64,000 nt of DNA from Rhizomicrobium sp. (GTDB lineage Bacteria; Pseudomonadota; Alphaproteobacteria; Micropepsales; Micropepsaceae): positions 1,426,001 to 1,490,000 of the forward strand of contig JBBCHM010000001.1 in assembly GCA_037200045.1 (NCBI GenBank). The letters are read 5' to 3'. The position numbers and the translations under genes were made by a program. Shown here piece after piece: positions 46,226-56,914 of this stretch. Positions within the stretch are counted from its first letter, which is position 1. Every line of letters begins with the position of its first letter. Under the pieces are notes generated by a model. The model did not search any database, was not told the DNA's origin, and worked only from the letters and a program-made list of their open reading frames with translations.

Positions 46226-47281
46226 GTGAGCGCCACCGAAGTCCGGGTCCGTCCCGGCAGCAATCTCGATTATCCGTTCGAACACAGGCCCGAGACCGGC
46301 GACAGCATCGTCGTGGCGCCCGGCGTGCACTGGGTGCGCATGCGCCTGCCGATGCAGCTCAATCACATAAATTTGTGGCTGCTCGAGGACGGCGACGGCT
46401 GGACCGTGGTCGACAGCGGCATCCGCAACGAGGAAACCACCCAGGCCTGGGAACAGCTCTTCGCCGGCCCGATGCAGGGCCGCCCGGTCAAGCGGGTGAT
46501 CGTCACCCACATGCATCCCGATCATATCGGGCTCGCCGGCTGGCTGGTGCGCAAATTCGGCGTGCAGCTCTGGATCACGCGCACCGAATATCTGATGTGC
46601 CGCAACCTCGTCTCCGACACCGGGCAGGAGGCGCCGGCGGAGGCGCTGCGCTTCTATCGCGCCGCGGGCTTTCCGGAGGACATCCTCGAAAACTACCGCA
46701 CCCGCTTCGGCGGTTTCGGCCATGGCGTCTACAAGCTGCCCAGTTCCTATCGCCGCATCGTCGAAGGCGAAGAGCTCGTCATCGGCGCCAACACCTGGCG
46801 CGTCGTCGGCGGCAACGGCCATTCGCCCGAGCATGCTTGCCTGTGGTGCCCGGAGCTGAACGTGTTCATCTCGGGCGACCAGATCCTGCCGAAGATCTCG
46901 TCCAACGTCTCGGTGCATCCGACCGAGCCCGAGGCCAATCCGCTGCAGGACTGGATCGACAGTTGCGCCAGGCTGAAGCGCGTCGTGCCCGACGACGCCC
47001 TGGTGCTGCCCTCGCACAACGAGCCGTTCCGCAAGGCCACGCTGCGCCTCACCGAACTGATCGCGCATCACGAGGAAGGGCTGGAGAAGCTTTACGCGCT
47101 CTGCGCCGAACCCAGGCGCGCGGTGGACGTGTTTCCCGCCCTGTTTCGCAGCCGCATCACCCAGGGCAATTTCGGCATGGCGACGGGCGAGAGCCTGGCG
47201 CACCTGAACTGCCTGCGCGCCCGCAGCCGCATCCTGCGCAGCACCGACAAGGACGGCATCGACTGGTACGAGGCGATCTGA
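46226..47281 (+). CDS. MBL-fold metallohydrolase
   Basis: 351 residues from a GTG at 46226 preceded by AAAGG. The metallo-beta-lactamase motif is 'THMHPDHIG' (H-x-H-x-D-H), with later metal residues in 'NGHSPEHACLW' and 'FISGDQILP' and a final His in 'PSHNEPF'. A C-terminal helical region follows. It belongs to the glyoxalase II/thioester hydrolase-like group; the substrate is unknown. It stands alone, divergent from the YceI operon. Confidence 0.9.
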   Translation: MSATEVRVRPGSNLDYPFEHRPETGDSIVVAPGVHWVRMRLPMQLNHINLWLLEDGDGWTVVDSGIRNEETTQAWEQLFAGPMQGRPVKRVIVTHMHPDHIGLAGWLVRKFGVQLWITRTEYLMCRNLVSDTGQEAPAEALRFYRAAGFPEDILENYRTRFGGFGHGVYKLPSSYRRIVEGEELVIGANTWRVVGGNGHSPEHACLWCPELNVFISGDQILPKISSNVSVHPTEPEANPLQDWIDSCARLKRVVPDDALVLPSHNEPFRKATLRLTELIAHHEEGLEKLYALCAEPRRAVDVFPALFRSRITQGNFGMATGESLAHLNCLRARSRILRSTDKDGIDWYEAI

Positions 47282-47344
47282 ATTCCGGTTACCTTTTGCG
47301 CATATCCCGCGTGCAAGCTGGCGCGAGCCGTGCTGAATGGGCGA

Positions 47345-48121
47345 ATGCTTCGCACCTTCCTGCCAGCCATCTTGCTTCTCGCCGCCGCGCCCGCCCATGC
47401 GGCGGTCTTGCCGTCCTGCGCCGGGCCGGTCGAAATCTCCGGCACGCAATTGCTCCGCGTGGAGCGCAACGGCGCGGTGATCCTCACCGACGGCCGGGCG
47501 ATCCATCTGGAGGGCATCCGCCTGCCGGGTGGCGCCGCGGATCGCGCGCCGCAGAGCTTCGCCGACCAGGCGATCTCCGCGATCCTGGCGCTGGCGCGCA
47601 AGGCGCCGCTGACGCTGACCGCCGTGCCGCCCAAGGAAGACCGCTACGACCGCGTGCGCGGCCAGCTCTTCGCCGGCGACGGCGCCTGGGTTCAACTGGC
47701 ATTGGTGCAGCGCGGCCTGGCCCGGGTCGCGCTGGCGCCGGATCGCACCGACTGCTTCACCGAACTCTATGAGGCGGAGGCCAAGGCGCGGGCCGCACGC
47801 ATCGGCCTGTGGTCGGTGCCGGCCTATGCGGTGCGCACGCCCGACAGCGTCGGCCGCGACACCGGCACCTTCCAGGTCGTGGAGGGGACGGTGAAGAACG
47901 CCGAACTCAAGAATGGCCGCGCCTATCTCAATTTCGGCGCCGACTGGCGCACCGATTTCACGGTCACTGTCGATCCGGAGGACATGCCGAACTTCCGCAA
48001 GCTCGGCGTCGACCCGCGCGCCTATGCCGGCCAGACCGTCCGCGTGCGCGGCCTGGTGCAATTCCTGAACGGCCCGGAGATCGAAGTGGCCAATCCGCAG
48101 AGCGTGGAAGTGGTGCCTTAG
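47345..48121 (+). CDS. Secreted thermonuclease-like (SNase fold) protein
   Basis: 258 residues from the ATG at 47345; a GTG at 47330 is an alternative. Signal peptide about 1-20 ('AAPAHAA'). The first half follows the staphylococcal nuclease barrel ('AIHLEGIRLPG', 'PPKEDRYDRVRGQLFAGDGA', 'LVQRGLARVAL'). The second half is another small beta domain ('GTVKNAELKNGRAYLNFGAD', 'AYAGQTVRVRGLVQFLNGPE'), probably an OB fold. Nuclease activity is uncertain, as the catalytic Arg/Glu set cannot be confirmed by eye. Confidence 0.8.
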   Translation: MLRTFLPAILLLAAAPAHAAVLPSCAGPVEISGTQLLRVERNGAVILTDGRAIHLEGIRLPGGAADRAPQSFADQAISAILALARKAPLTLTAVPPKEDRYDRVRGQLFAGDGAWVQLALVQRGLARVALAPDRTDCFTELYEAEAKARAARIGLWSVPAYAVRTPDSVGRDTGTFQVVEGTVKNAELKNGRAYLNFGADWRTDFTVTVDPEDMPNFRKLGVDPRAYAGQTVRVRGLVQFLNGPEIEVANPQSVEVVP

Positions 48122-48134
48122 CAACCACCAAAAT

Positions 48135-48258
48135 TGTCATGGCCCGCGAATGCGGGCCACCCAGTTGAAAGTGGCAATCTGCTTGTAAGGTTGGGGCTCT
48201 CAAAATTGTGAGAAGATGCAAACGTCACCTGGGTGGCCCGCATTCGCGGGCCATGACA
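48135..48258. repeat. REPIN-like palindromic doublet, copy 2
   Basis: A 124-bp element whose first 30 bases are the exact reverse complement of its last 30 (starts TGTCATGGCCCGCGAATGCG). Each arm holds its own GGCCCGC/GCGGGCC hairpin. It shares 36 identical left-end bases and the right-arm motif CGTCACCTGG with the element in the atp operon. It lies 14 bp after the nuclease stop. Confidence 0.88.
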
Positions 48259-48286
48259 GCTTATTTTGTGTTTTCGCCCATGCCGC

Positions 48287-48317
48287 AAAAAAGGCCCGGA
48301 GTTGCCTCCGGGCCTTT
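48287..48317 (-). terminator. Bidirectional intrinsic terminator after carD
   Basis: An 11-bp stem (AAAGGCCCGGA / TCCGGGCCTTT) with a 6-base loop spans 48290-48317. A run of six A on the plus strand (six T on the minus strand) follows in the carD direction and TTTT follows in the other. It ends carD 25 bp after its stop and may also stop transcripts from the nuclease gene. Confidence 0.88.
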
Positions 48318-48341
48318 TCGCAGTCGATAGAGCGAAGGGGC

Positions 48342-48911
48342 TTACGCCGCCTTCTTCAGCAGCATGCCTTCGACGCGCTTGACGGCCGACGGCTCGTCGG
48401 TCTTCTCGACGGCGGCGACTTCGCGCGCCATGCGGGCCAGCGCCGCTTCGTAGAGCTGACGCTCGGAATAGGACTGCTCCGGCTGGCCGGAGGCGCGGTG
48501 CAGGTCGCGGACCACTTCGGCGATCGACACGAGGTCGCCCGAATTGATCTTCGCTTCGTATTCCTGGGCGCGGCGCGACCACATGGTGCGCTTGATGCGG
48601 GCGCGGCCCTTCAGCGTGTTGAGCGCGTTGTTCACGATGTCCGGCGAGGAGAGCTTGCGCATGCCCACGGCCTTGGCCTTCATGGTCGGCACGCGGAGCG
48701 TCATCTTGTCCTTCTCGAAGGTGATCACGAACAGCTCCAGCTTCATGCCGGCGACTTCCTGTTCCTCGATCTTCATGATGCGGCCGACGCCATGGGTCGG
48801 GTACACGACATGGTCGTTGGTCTTGAATTCATGCTTGGTCTTGGTGTTGGTGTTCGCGGGCGTCTTGGGCTTCGCGGGGACGGGTGCGGGGGCGGTCTTT
48901 GCGGTCGTCAT
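48342..48911 (-). CDS. carD: CarD family transcription factor
   Basis: 189 residues. After a disordered Ala/Pro/Lys/Thr N-terminus (1-28), the RNA-polymerase interaction domain begins 'FKTNDHVVYPTHGVGRIMKI', followed by 'LFVITFEKDKMTLRVPTMKA' and the DNA-binding C-terminal helices with the conserved Trp ('RTMWSRRAQEYEAKINSGD'). CarD/CdnL binds RNA polymerase beta and stabilises open complexes, notably at rRNA promoters. Its neighbours fdxA and the helicase are the usual alphaproteobacterial context. Confidence 0.95.
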   Translation of the reverse strand: MTTAKTAPAPVPAKPKTPANTNTKTKHEFKTNDHVVYPTHGVGRIMKIEEQEVAGMKLELFVITFEKDKMTLRVPTMKAKAVGMRKLSSPDIVNNALNTLKGRARIKRTMWSRRAQEYEAKINSGDLVSIAEVVRDLHRASGQPEQSYSERQLYEAALARMAREVAAVEKTDEPSAVKRVEGMLLKKAA

Positions 48912-49217
48912 GGTTCACTTTCGTTCGGCTCCGCCGTCGCGCCTGAAAGCGCCCGGGGAGCCTTTGGCCTTACTCTGAACTGCAACCGAAACGTGCTTCG
49001 GCGCCGGAATGTTGCCAGACCGGTGAGGGGTGCCGTCGAACGTTTCAGATCGTGGAATTATATATCACAGTTCCTCCGTAAACGGAAGGAGAAACTGACA
49101 AGGCCTTGAAATTTCGGCGTTTATTACGATTCGCGGCCAAAAGACCCGAAAATTCAACTGGTTAAATTCGCCGCCGGCAAAGGTTAACGACCGGCGGCCG
49201 CCGGCCAATGGTTAATT
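48912..49217. other. carD upstream region, no gene
   Basis: 306 bp with no coding frame of note and lower GC than its surroundings. It contains, on the minus strand, a perfect TATAAT (49057-49062) and the dyad word TCCGTAAACGG at 49075. GC-rich inverted words (GCCGCCGGC / GCCGGCGGC) lie near 49175-49205, close to the fdxA stop, and could form the fdxA terminator. Confidence 0.5.
49057..49089 (-). promoter_or_regulatory. Candidate carD promoter
   Basis: On the minus strand TATAAT occupies 49062-49057. A 15-base word, CCTTCCGTTTACGGA (49089-49075), covers where a -35 box would be. The same 15 bases occur upstream of the helicase gene (52562-52576). No good TTGACA is seen, so an activator or alternative sigma site is possible. 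Confidence 0.35.
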
Positions 49218-49556
49218 CTACGAGCCGGAACCGGGTTTATCCGAAAAGTACTTGGCGAACTTGTCCGGTTTGCCTTCCCAGTCCTTGGCATCGGCCGGCG
49301 CGGTTCCGTGCTGGGTGATGTTCGGCCACTTCTTGGCGTATTCGGCGTTCAGCGACAGCCATTGTTCCAGGCCGCTCTCGGTATCGGCCTTGATGGCTTC
49401 CGGCGGGCATTCCGGCTCGCAGACGCCGCAATCGATGCACTCGTCGGGGTGGATGACGAGCATGTTCTCGCCCTCGTAGAAGCAGTCCACCGGGCAGACC
49501 TCGACGCAGTCCATGAACTTGCACTTGATGCAGGCTTCGGTGACGACATAGGTCAT
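49218..49556 (-). CDS. fdxA: Seven-iron ferredoxin
   Basis: 112 residues from the ATG at 49556. The cluster ligands follow the FdxA order: C9-x2-C12 with a further Cys in '[12 protein letters not shown]' for the [3Fe-4S]/[4Fe-4S] pair, then '[12 protein letters not shown]'. The C-terminal 50 residues form the usual FdxA tail ('[16 protein letters not shown]'). It is a low-potential electron carrier. It is preceded by the S4-domain gene and followed by carD, in the same direction. Confidence 0.95.
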   Translation of the reverse strand: MTYVVTEACIKCKFMDCVEVCPVDCFYEGENMLVIHPDECIDCGVCEPECPPEAIKADTESGLEQWLSLNAEYAKKWPNITQHGTAPADAKDWEGKPDKFAKYFSDKPGSGS

Positions 49557-49602
49557 GTGCGGGCGGTCCCTTAGGCGTAGGCGAATGTAAGTCAGCGAAG
49601 CG

Positions 49603-49902
49603 TCATACGGGAGGGGGGCCTTGAGGATCAAGCCCGCCGTCCGCGACGATTTCGTACAGCAGCCGCGCTTCCGGCGCGGGCCCGCGCCGCTCCCCGAAGG
49701 CAACCACGCGCACGACAAGGACATCGCGGCCGGTCGGCACGGTCAGGAGGTCGCCGATCTTGATCCCGCGCCCGGCCTTTTCGGTCCGCGCGCCGTTGAG
49801 CCGGATGCGGCCCTTCTCGGCCGCCTCCTGCGCCAGCACGCGGGTCTTGTAGAACCGCGCATGCCACAGCCATTTGTCGATGCGGACGCGGTCTTCGCTC
49901 AC
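49603..49902 (-). CDS. S4-domain RNA-binding protein (HslR-like)
   Basis: 99 residues from a GTG that overlaps the helicase stop (GTGA). The S4 motif is '[20 protein letters not shown]' with '[21 protein letters not shown]'. E. coli HslR (Hsp15) binds stalled 50S subunits carrying peptidyl-tRNA; this protein probably acts likewise. Tight coupling to a SUV3-like helicase suggests a shared RNA role. Confidence 0.9.
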   Translation of the reverse strand: MSEDRVRIDKWLWHARFYKTRVLAQEAAEKGRIRLNGARTEKAGRGIKIGDLLTVPTGRDVLVVRVVAFGERRGPAPEARLLYEIVADGGLDPQGPPPV

Positions 49903-52475
49903 TTGCGCACGAGCGCAGCCAACCCCGCGAATGGAGAATCCGGGCGGATCTCCACTTTGAATTCCTTCGGCGCGCGGCGGTCGGGGCGATGCTTGGCCTT
50001 TCGCTCCGGGCGGGGCAGGGCCTTGCGCCAGACTTTCGTCACGCCGTTGCCGGTGTCGGCGACATCGACGATCTGCCAGCCCATCTCGGCCAGCACGCCT
50101 TTCAACTCATCATTGCCCGAGCCGATCAGCGAAACCAGCTTGGGCAGCAGCGTCTCCGCGTCGATGCCGGCGGCGGCCCCCTTCTCGAGTTCCTCGTCGA
50201 GCCGCTCCAGCATGTCGAGCCGGATGGCGCGCCTGCCGATGACGCGGAAGCCGGCGGCGGCGAGGAATTCGCGCGGCAGCTTCGCGTCGTTCACGAAGGA
50301 CGTAAGTCCCGGCTGCGGCGGCGCCGGGATCCGCTCATGCTTGGTCCACACGCCCCACAGCAGCGCCAGCAGCGACGCCGCCTCGGGCCGCAGCATCTTG
50401 GGCAGGTAGACCGAGCGCCGCCCGAACCACACGCCGAACGTCTTCAGCGCACGGATTAGCGGACCGAGCTGCTCGGGCAGTTGCAGCTTGGCGCGTTCCA
50501 GCGATCCGAAATGCTCCAGCAATTGATGCGCGATGCCGCGCGCCGCGCCGGGCAGGGCGTCCGCCGTGCCGGCCTTGGCCTCGACCGCCTCGCGCAGCGC
50601 CAAGAGGGGCTGCAGCCGCGCCGCGATCCGTGCACGGACGAAAGTCTCCAGCCGCGCCTGCACGCCCTCGCGCAGATCGCCCTTCAGCCGCTCGTCGGCC
50701 AGCATGTCGACGCGCGGTTCGAGCGCCGACGGCCCGGCGGCGAGATGCGCCACCACCGCGCCGTCCCACCACAATTTGCCGTGCTCGCTGAGCGAGATCG
50801 CCTTGTCGTCGGCTTCGGAAATCCGCCGTGCCCGGGCGTAGAACTCGCCCTCCAGCCCGCGCATCGCCGCCGCGCGCAGGGTGCGGCCGTGAATGCCTTC
50901 CGCCCGCGCATCGGGCTCGAAGCGGAAGCCTTCCAGCTTGCCGACCACTTCGCCGCCGATGGCGACGCCGCCGGAATCGTCCAGCGTCAGGTCGATGATG
51001 TCGTCCTCGCGCAGCCGCTTCATCAGCACCGAGGTACGCCGGTCGATGAAGCGCTGGGTCAATTGTTCGTGCAGCGCATCGGACAGCCGATCCTCGACCG
51101 CGCGGGTCACGCCCTGCCAATGGACGCTGTCCTTGGTCCAGCTCGATCGATGCGAGGCGTAGGTCCAGGTGCGGATCTGCGCCAGCCGTCCGGAGAGCGT
51201 CGCGACATCGCCTTCGGTGACGTTCAGCCGCTCGATCTGCCGCGCCAGCCAGTCGTCGGGCAGGACGCCGTCGTCGCTGGCGAGGAACAGGAAGATCGCG
51301 TGCACCAGCCGCACATGCTCGTCCACCGACAGCTTGCGGAAGTCAGGCAATTGGCAGGCGTCCCATAGCCGGTGCACGCCGCCGCGCGAATTGGCCAGCG
51401 CCTGCACGTCTTCGAGCGCCGCGAGCGTCCTGAGCGCGATGAAATCGCTCGACGGCCGCGCCTTGGCCAGGCCCTTCAGCGGCGGTGGTTCGTCGAGGCT
51501 TGCGATCAACCTGTCCAGCGACGCGAAATCCAAATTCGAATTGCGCCATTGCAGCACGCGCACCGGATCGTAGCGGTGGCCCTCCACCCGCGCGACGAGT
51601 TCGTCCTCCAGCGGCTCGGCCTCGGCGGTCGTGCCGAAGGTGCCGTCGTTCATGTGCCGCCCGGCGCGGCCCGCGATCTGCCCGACCTCGTCGGGGCGCA
51701 AGGGCCGCATCTGGGCGCCGTCGAACTTGTCCATCGCCGCGAAGGCGACGTGGTCGACATCCATGTTGAGGCCCATGCCGATCGCATCGGTCGCCACCAG
51801 GAAATCGACGTCGCCGCTCTGATAGAGCTCGACCTGCGCGTTGCGCGTGCGCGGGCTGAGCGCGCCCAGCACCACCGCCGCGCCGCCGCGCTGGCGCCGG
51901 ATCAGCTCGGCGATGCCGTAAACGTCGTCGGTGGAGAACCCGACCACCGCCGCGCGGCGGGGCAGGCGGGTCAACTTCTTGTGGCCGGTATAGGCGAGGT
52001 CGGAGAACCGCGCCCGGGTCATGAAATAGGCGCCCGGCACGAAGCGCTGGATCGCGCCGCGCATGGTGTCGGCGCCGAGCAGGATGGTCTCCTCCTCGCC
52101 GCGCGCATGCAGCAGCCGGTCGGTGAAGACATGGCCGCGCTCGAAATCGGCGCAGAGCTGAATCTCGTCGATCACCAGGCAGGCGACCGGAATATCGAGC
52201 GGCATCGCCTCGACGGTGCAGACATAGTACCGCGCGTCGGGCGGCACGATCTTCTCCTCGCCGGTGATCAGGGCCGCGACGCCCGCGCCCTTCAGCCGCA
52301 CGACCTTGTCATAGACCTCGCGCGCCAGGAGGCGCAGCGGCAGGCCGATCATGCCGGAGCGGTGCGCCAGCATGCGTTCGATGGCAAAATGCGTCTTGCC
52401 GGTGTTGGTCGGGCCGAGGACCGCCGTGGTCCTGGCCGCCGCTGGCGCACCGTGTCGCGCCGTTCTCTGGTTCAT
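49899..52475 (-). CDS. SUV3-like superfamily 2 RNA helicase
   Basis: 858 residues from the ATG at 52475; a TTG at 52520 is less likely. Walker A is 'GPTNTGKTHF' (21-30) and motif II is D103-E-I-Q106, the variant typical of mitochondrial SUV3 and its alphaproteobacterial relatives. 'ATDAIGMGLNMDVDHVAFAA' and 'QIAGRAGRH' form the C-terminal helicase motifs. A ~450-residue helical C-terminus follows, longer than in eukaryotic SUV3. It probably unwinds RNA for decay. It is co-translated with the S4 protein. Confidence 0.92.
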   Translation of the reverse strand: MNQRTARHGAPAAARTTAVLGPTNTGKTHFAIERMLAHRSGMIGLPLRLLAREVYDKVVRLKGAGVAALITGEEKIVPPDARYYVCTVEAMPLDIPVACLVIDEIQLCADFERGHVFTDRLLHARGEEETILLGADTMRGAIQRFVPGAYFMTRARFSDLAYTGHKKLTRLPRRAAVVGFSTDDVYGIAELIRRQRGGAAVVLGALSPRTRNAQVELYQSGDVDFLVATDAIGMGLNMDVDHVAFAAMDKFDGAQMRPLRPDEVGQIAGRAGRHMNDGTFGTTAEAEPLEDELVARVEGHRYDPVRVLQWRNSNLDFASLDRLIASLDEPPPLKGLAKARPSSDFIALRTLAALEDVQALANSRGGVHRLWDACQLPDFRKLSVDEHVRLVHAIFLFLASDDGVLPDDWLARQIERLNVTEGDVATLSGRLAQIRTWTYASHRSSWTKDSVHWQGVTRAVEDRLSDALHEQLTQRFIDRRTSVLMKRLREDDIIDLTLDDSGGVAIGGEVVGKLEGFRFEPDARAEGIHGRTLRAAAMRGLEGEFYARARRISEADDKAISLSEHGKLWWDGAVVAHLAAGPSALEPRVDMLADERLKGDLREGVQARLETFVRARIAARLQPLLALREAVEAKAGTADALPGAARGIAHQLLEHFGSLERAKLQLPEQLGPLIRALKTFGVWFGRRSVYLPKMLRPEAASLLALLWGVWTKHERIPAPPQPGLTSFVNDAKLPREFLAAAGFRVIGRRAIRLDMLERLDEELEKGAAAGIDAETLLPKLVSLIGSGNDELKGVLAEMGWQIVDVADTGNGVTKVWRKALPRPERKAKHRPDRRAPKEFKVEIRPDSPFAGLAALVRK

Positions 52476-52832
52476 CGCCTGCCGAACATGGGTGGGTTGG
52501 GTGACAGTCGCAAGCGGCAAGGGCGCTACGGAATGCCGCCCGGGGAGGCCGCTGTGGATCGTCCGTAAACGGAAGGTACGTTCCGCGAACGAACCGGGCC
52601 CGAATCACTAACCGATAAAATATCATCCTTTGTTCTCATACGTTTAGTGGAAAGTCAAGACTATCGGACCACTACATCTTGTGGATTTACCTAGTCGTGG
52701 AGTCGGACGGGCTTATCCACCGGTTAATCCGTACCCGGATGATTTGTTACGGAACGAAGACAAAGGCATGACAGGTTTGACGGCCATTTCGCACCTGCGA
52801 TACTGCCGCCAAACACCAGGAAAGCGGGAACC
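52476..52832. other. AT-rich divergent gap between helicase and methylmalonyl-CoA mutase
   Basis: 357 bp without a gene. It contains the second copy of the 15-base word TCCGTAAACGGAAGG (52562-52576), an AT-rich block at about 52607-52690, and three DnaA-box-like words (52553-52561, 52680-52688, 52713-52721). It must hold promoters for both flanking genes. A replication or DnaA-linked role is only a possibility. Confidence 0.5.
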
Positions 52833-54985
<2,153 letters not shown>

Positions 54986-54986
<1 letters not shown>

Positions 54987-55408
54987 TGCGGGTGCCGACG
55001 CGCCGCGGACTTCTCGTGACCGTCGTGCTGACCGCAGCAGGCGCGGCGGTCGCGACGATCGTCGAGATCGCTGCCACCTACATCGCGATGATAACGACCC
55101 TGTACAGCAAATTCGGGCTGCCGGTCGGCGCAATCTATTCCGCGATTGCCGGCGGTCCGATCTGGCGAGAGCTTGTCGAGACGCTCCTCGCTTATGCGGT
55201 TCTGATTTGGCCGCTCGCGGCATGGCGCCTGCCGCTAGTCGGATCCATCGGCGGCCTTGTCGTCTTGCAGGGCGTCTTGTTCACGGTTGCCGGCGGCGGG
55301 CGAATCCAAATCGCCATGGTCCTGCTGTCCATCGTCGGAATGTTTGTCATCGTGTTGCTGCGAGCATTTGACTGGGCACACAAGAGATTTGGCGGGGAGA
55401 CAACATGA
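54986..55408 (+). CDS. Small membrane protein, 140 aa
   Basis: The ATG at 54986 shares a base with the mutase stop; a GTG at 54983 is also possible. Four hydrophobic segments (about 9-30, 42-62, 75-100, 105-125) and a short charged end ('FDWAHKRFGGE'). Composition is a little more AT-rich than the mutase. The stop overlaps the next start (ATGA), so three genes are translationally chained. Function is unknown. Confidence 0.65.
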
Positions 55409-56292
55409 CCGAAATCGCCCTCATCGGACCCGGCGCCATCGGCGGCACGGTCGGCTTCGCGCTCCTGGAGAAAGGACGGGACCTTATCGTCTGCGCCAAT
55501 CGCAGGTTTTCGGAACTCGCCCTGACGCGGGCCGACACCAAAGAGCGCCGCGCGCTCCCCGTCGAGGTCGTCACGTCGCCCGCCGACGCAAGTCCGGCCG
55601 ATTGGGTGCTGCTCTGCGTGAAATCGCATCAGACGGATTCAGCCGCCGCCTGGCTGAAGGCGACGGTCGGCCCGGACACCAAGATCGCCGTGCTGCAGAA
55701 CGGCGTCGAGCACCGCGAACACGTCGCGCCCTATATCGGCCCGGGCAACGCGGTGGTGCCGGTGGTGGTGATGCTGCCCGCCGAGCGAACCGCGCCCGGC
55801 GAGATCATGACCTTCGGCGGCGCCGCGCTCACTGTTCCCGACGATGCCGCCGGCCGCGCATTCGCGAGCCTGTTTGAAGGAAGCTTCGTCAAAGCCGTCA
55901 CGGACGCCGATTTCACTTCGCGCGCCTGGGAGAAGCTCTGCATGAACGCGTGCAGTGGCGCGTTGTGCGCGATCCTGAACCATCCGGCGGCGCTGGCCGT
56001 CTATCCCGATTTGCGCCCGCTCGGCGAGCGCATCGTCGAGGAGACCATGGCGGTGGGCCGCGTCGAGGGCGCGACCTTCCCGGACGGCTTCGCCAAACAG
56101 ATCGTCGGTCTTTTCATCCATCCGGGCGGGCGCGGCAATTCGATGTATTACGACCGCCGCGACGGCAAGCCGCTGGAATGGGACGCCCGCAACGGCGTCG
56201 TCGCGCGCCTCGGCAGGAAGCACGGCATCGCGACGCCCGTGGCCGACACCATCGTGCCGATCTTGAAATCGCTGAGCGAAGCACCGGCATAG
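55405..56292 (+). CDS. Ketopantoate reductase-like (2-dehydropantoate 2-reductase) oxidoreductase
   Basis: 295 residues. Rossmann start 'IGPGAIGGTVGFALLEKGRD', then 'VLLCVKSHQTDSAAAWL' with the ApbA/PanE lysine, 'LQNGVEHREHVAPYIG' and the C-terminal helical domain 'SRAWEKLCMNACSGALCAIL' containing the second conserved Lys. It is NADPH-dependent. It may reduce ketopantoate for pantothenate/CoA synthesis or a different 2-keto acid, as several paralogues exist in many genomes. Its 3' end overlaps the DUF5615 frame on the other strand. Confidence 0.87.
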   Translation: MTEIALIGPGAIGGTVGFALLEKGRDLIVCANRRFSELALTRADTKERRALPVEVVTSPADASPADWVLLCVKSHQTDSAAAWLKATVGPDTKIAVLQNGVEHREHVAPYIGPGNAVVPVVVMLPAERTAPGEIMTFGGAALTVPDDAAGRAFASLFEGSFVKAVTDADFTSRAWEKLCMNACSGALCAILNHPAALAVYPDLRPLGERIVEETMAVGRVEGATFPDGFAKQIVGLFIHPGGRGNSMYYDRRDGKPLEWDARNGVVARLGRKHGIATPVADTIVPILKSLSEAPA

Positions 56293-56618
56293 GTGCCGGG
56301 TATCTCCACTTCCGTAAACGATCCCGGCTGTGCGCTGTCGATCGCCGCCGCAATTTCGGATTGCCTTGCCCGGATAAGCTTCCAGCGGCCCTTGCTAAGA
56401 ACGACGATTGCGATCTTTCGTCCGGCCAAATTCTGCTGGTAACGAAGGTTTCGATCGGTCGTGACGAAGACGCCGAAACCTGCACGCTCGGCCGCGTCGA
56501 GCAACTCGCCGTTTCGCAAGGTGTCCCAGCCTCGGGCGCGGGTCTCCTCAACGAGGTGCCCCGTCAGTACGACAGCAAGTCCGCGCGGCGTTCCGTTGTC
56601 GAACAGAACGCGGATCAG
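56148..56618 (-). CDS. DUF5615 PIN-like protein (toxin-type), non-standard start
   Basis: A continuous frame of 156 codons. The first ~100 residues read as a DUF5615 protein: 'IRVLFDNGTPRGLAVVLTGH', 'GWDTLRNGELLDAAERAG', 'FVTTDRNLRYQQNL' with the PIN-like acidic residues. No ATG, GTG or TTG exists at the proper place. A CTG at 56618 overlaps the stop of the DUF433 gene (CTGA) and is the natural candidate. The usual end ('GSFTEVEIP') is passed without a stop, and the frame runs 145 bp into the tail of the reductase gene on the other strand. It is probably the RNase-like partner of DUF433. Confidence 0.6.
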   Translation of the reverse strand: MIRVLFDNGTPRGLAVVLTGHLVEETRARGWDTLRNGELLDAAERAGFGVFVTTDRNLRYQQNLAGRKIAIVVLSKGRWKLIRARQSEIAAAIDSAQPGSFTEVEIPGTYAGASLSDFKIGTMVSATGVAMPCFLPRRATTPLRASHSSGLPSRRS

Positions 56619-56848
56619 CGCTCGGTCAGCGCCGGATCGAGGCTGCGGGCGGCGAACTCCAGCACGGCCTGGATTTGCTCGCGTGTGACGGGAAACTGCG
56701 CCATCACCTCGTCGATGGTCAGTCCATCTTCCAGGTTCTCGAAAATCGTCGCGACGGGAGTCCGCGTGCCCTTGAACAGCCACGCGCCGCTGACCTTGCC
56801 GGGAATGCTCTCGACCGCCGGACATCGCGACCAGTCCAAGACCGGCAT
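56615..56848 (-). CDS. DUF433 antitoxin-like protein
   Basis: 77 residues from the ATG at 56848, nine bases after AGGAG; a GTG at 56854 is possible. The family core is visible: 'PGKVSGAWLFKGTRTPVATI', then 'FENLEDGLTIDEVMAQFPVT' and 'VLEFAARSLD', a helix-turn-helix-like fold. DUF433 genes are commonly paired with DUF5615 genes as a type II-like toxin-antitoxin unit, as here. It presumably binds the partner and its own promoter. Confidence 0.82.
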   Translation of the reverse strand: MPVLDWSRCPAVESIPGKVSGAWLFKGTRTPVATIFENLEDGLTIDEVMAQFPVTREQIQAVLEFAARSLDPALTER

Positions 56849-56914
56849 TGCCACTCACTCCTGCGCCTTCCGCCACAGTCTAGCCGAAGAGACGTTCACG
56901 GTCACCGCCCCGCG

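Noticed and set aside
49899..52832. Idea that the helicase and its neighbours form a defence system
   Set aside because: The helicase, S4 protein, ferredoxin and CarD block is a standard alphaproteobacterial housekeeping neighbourhood.
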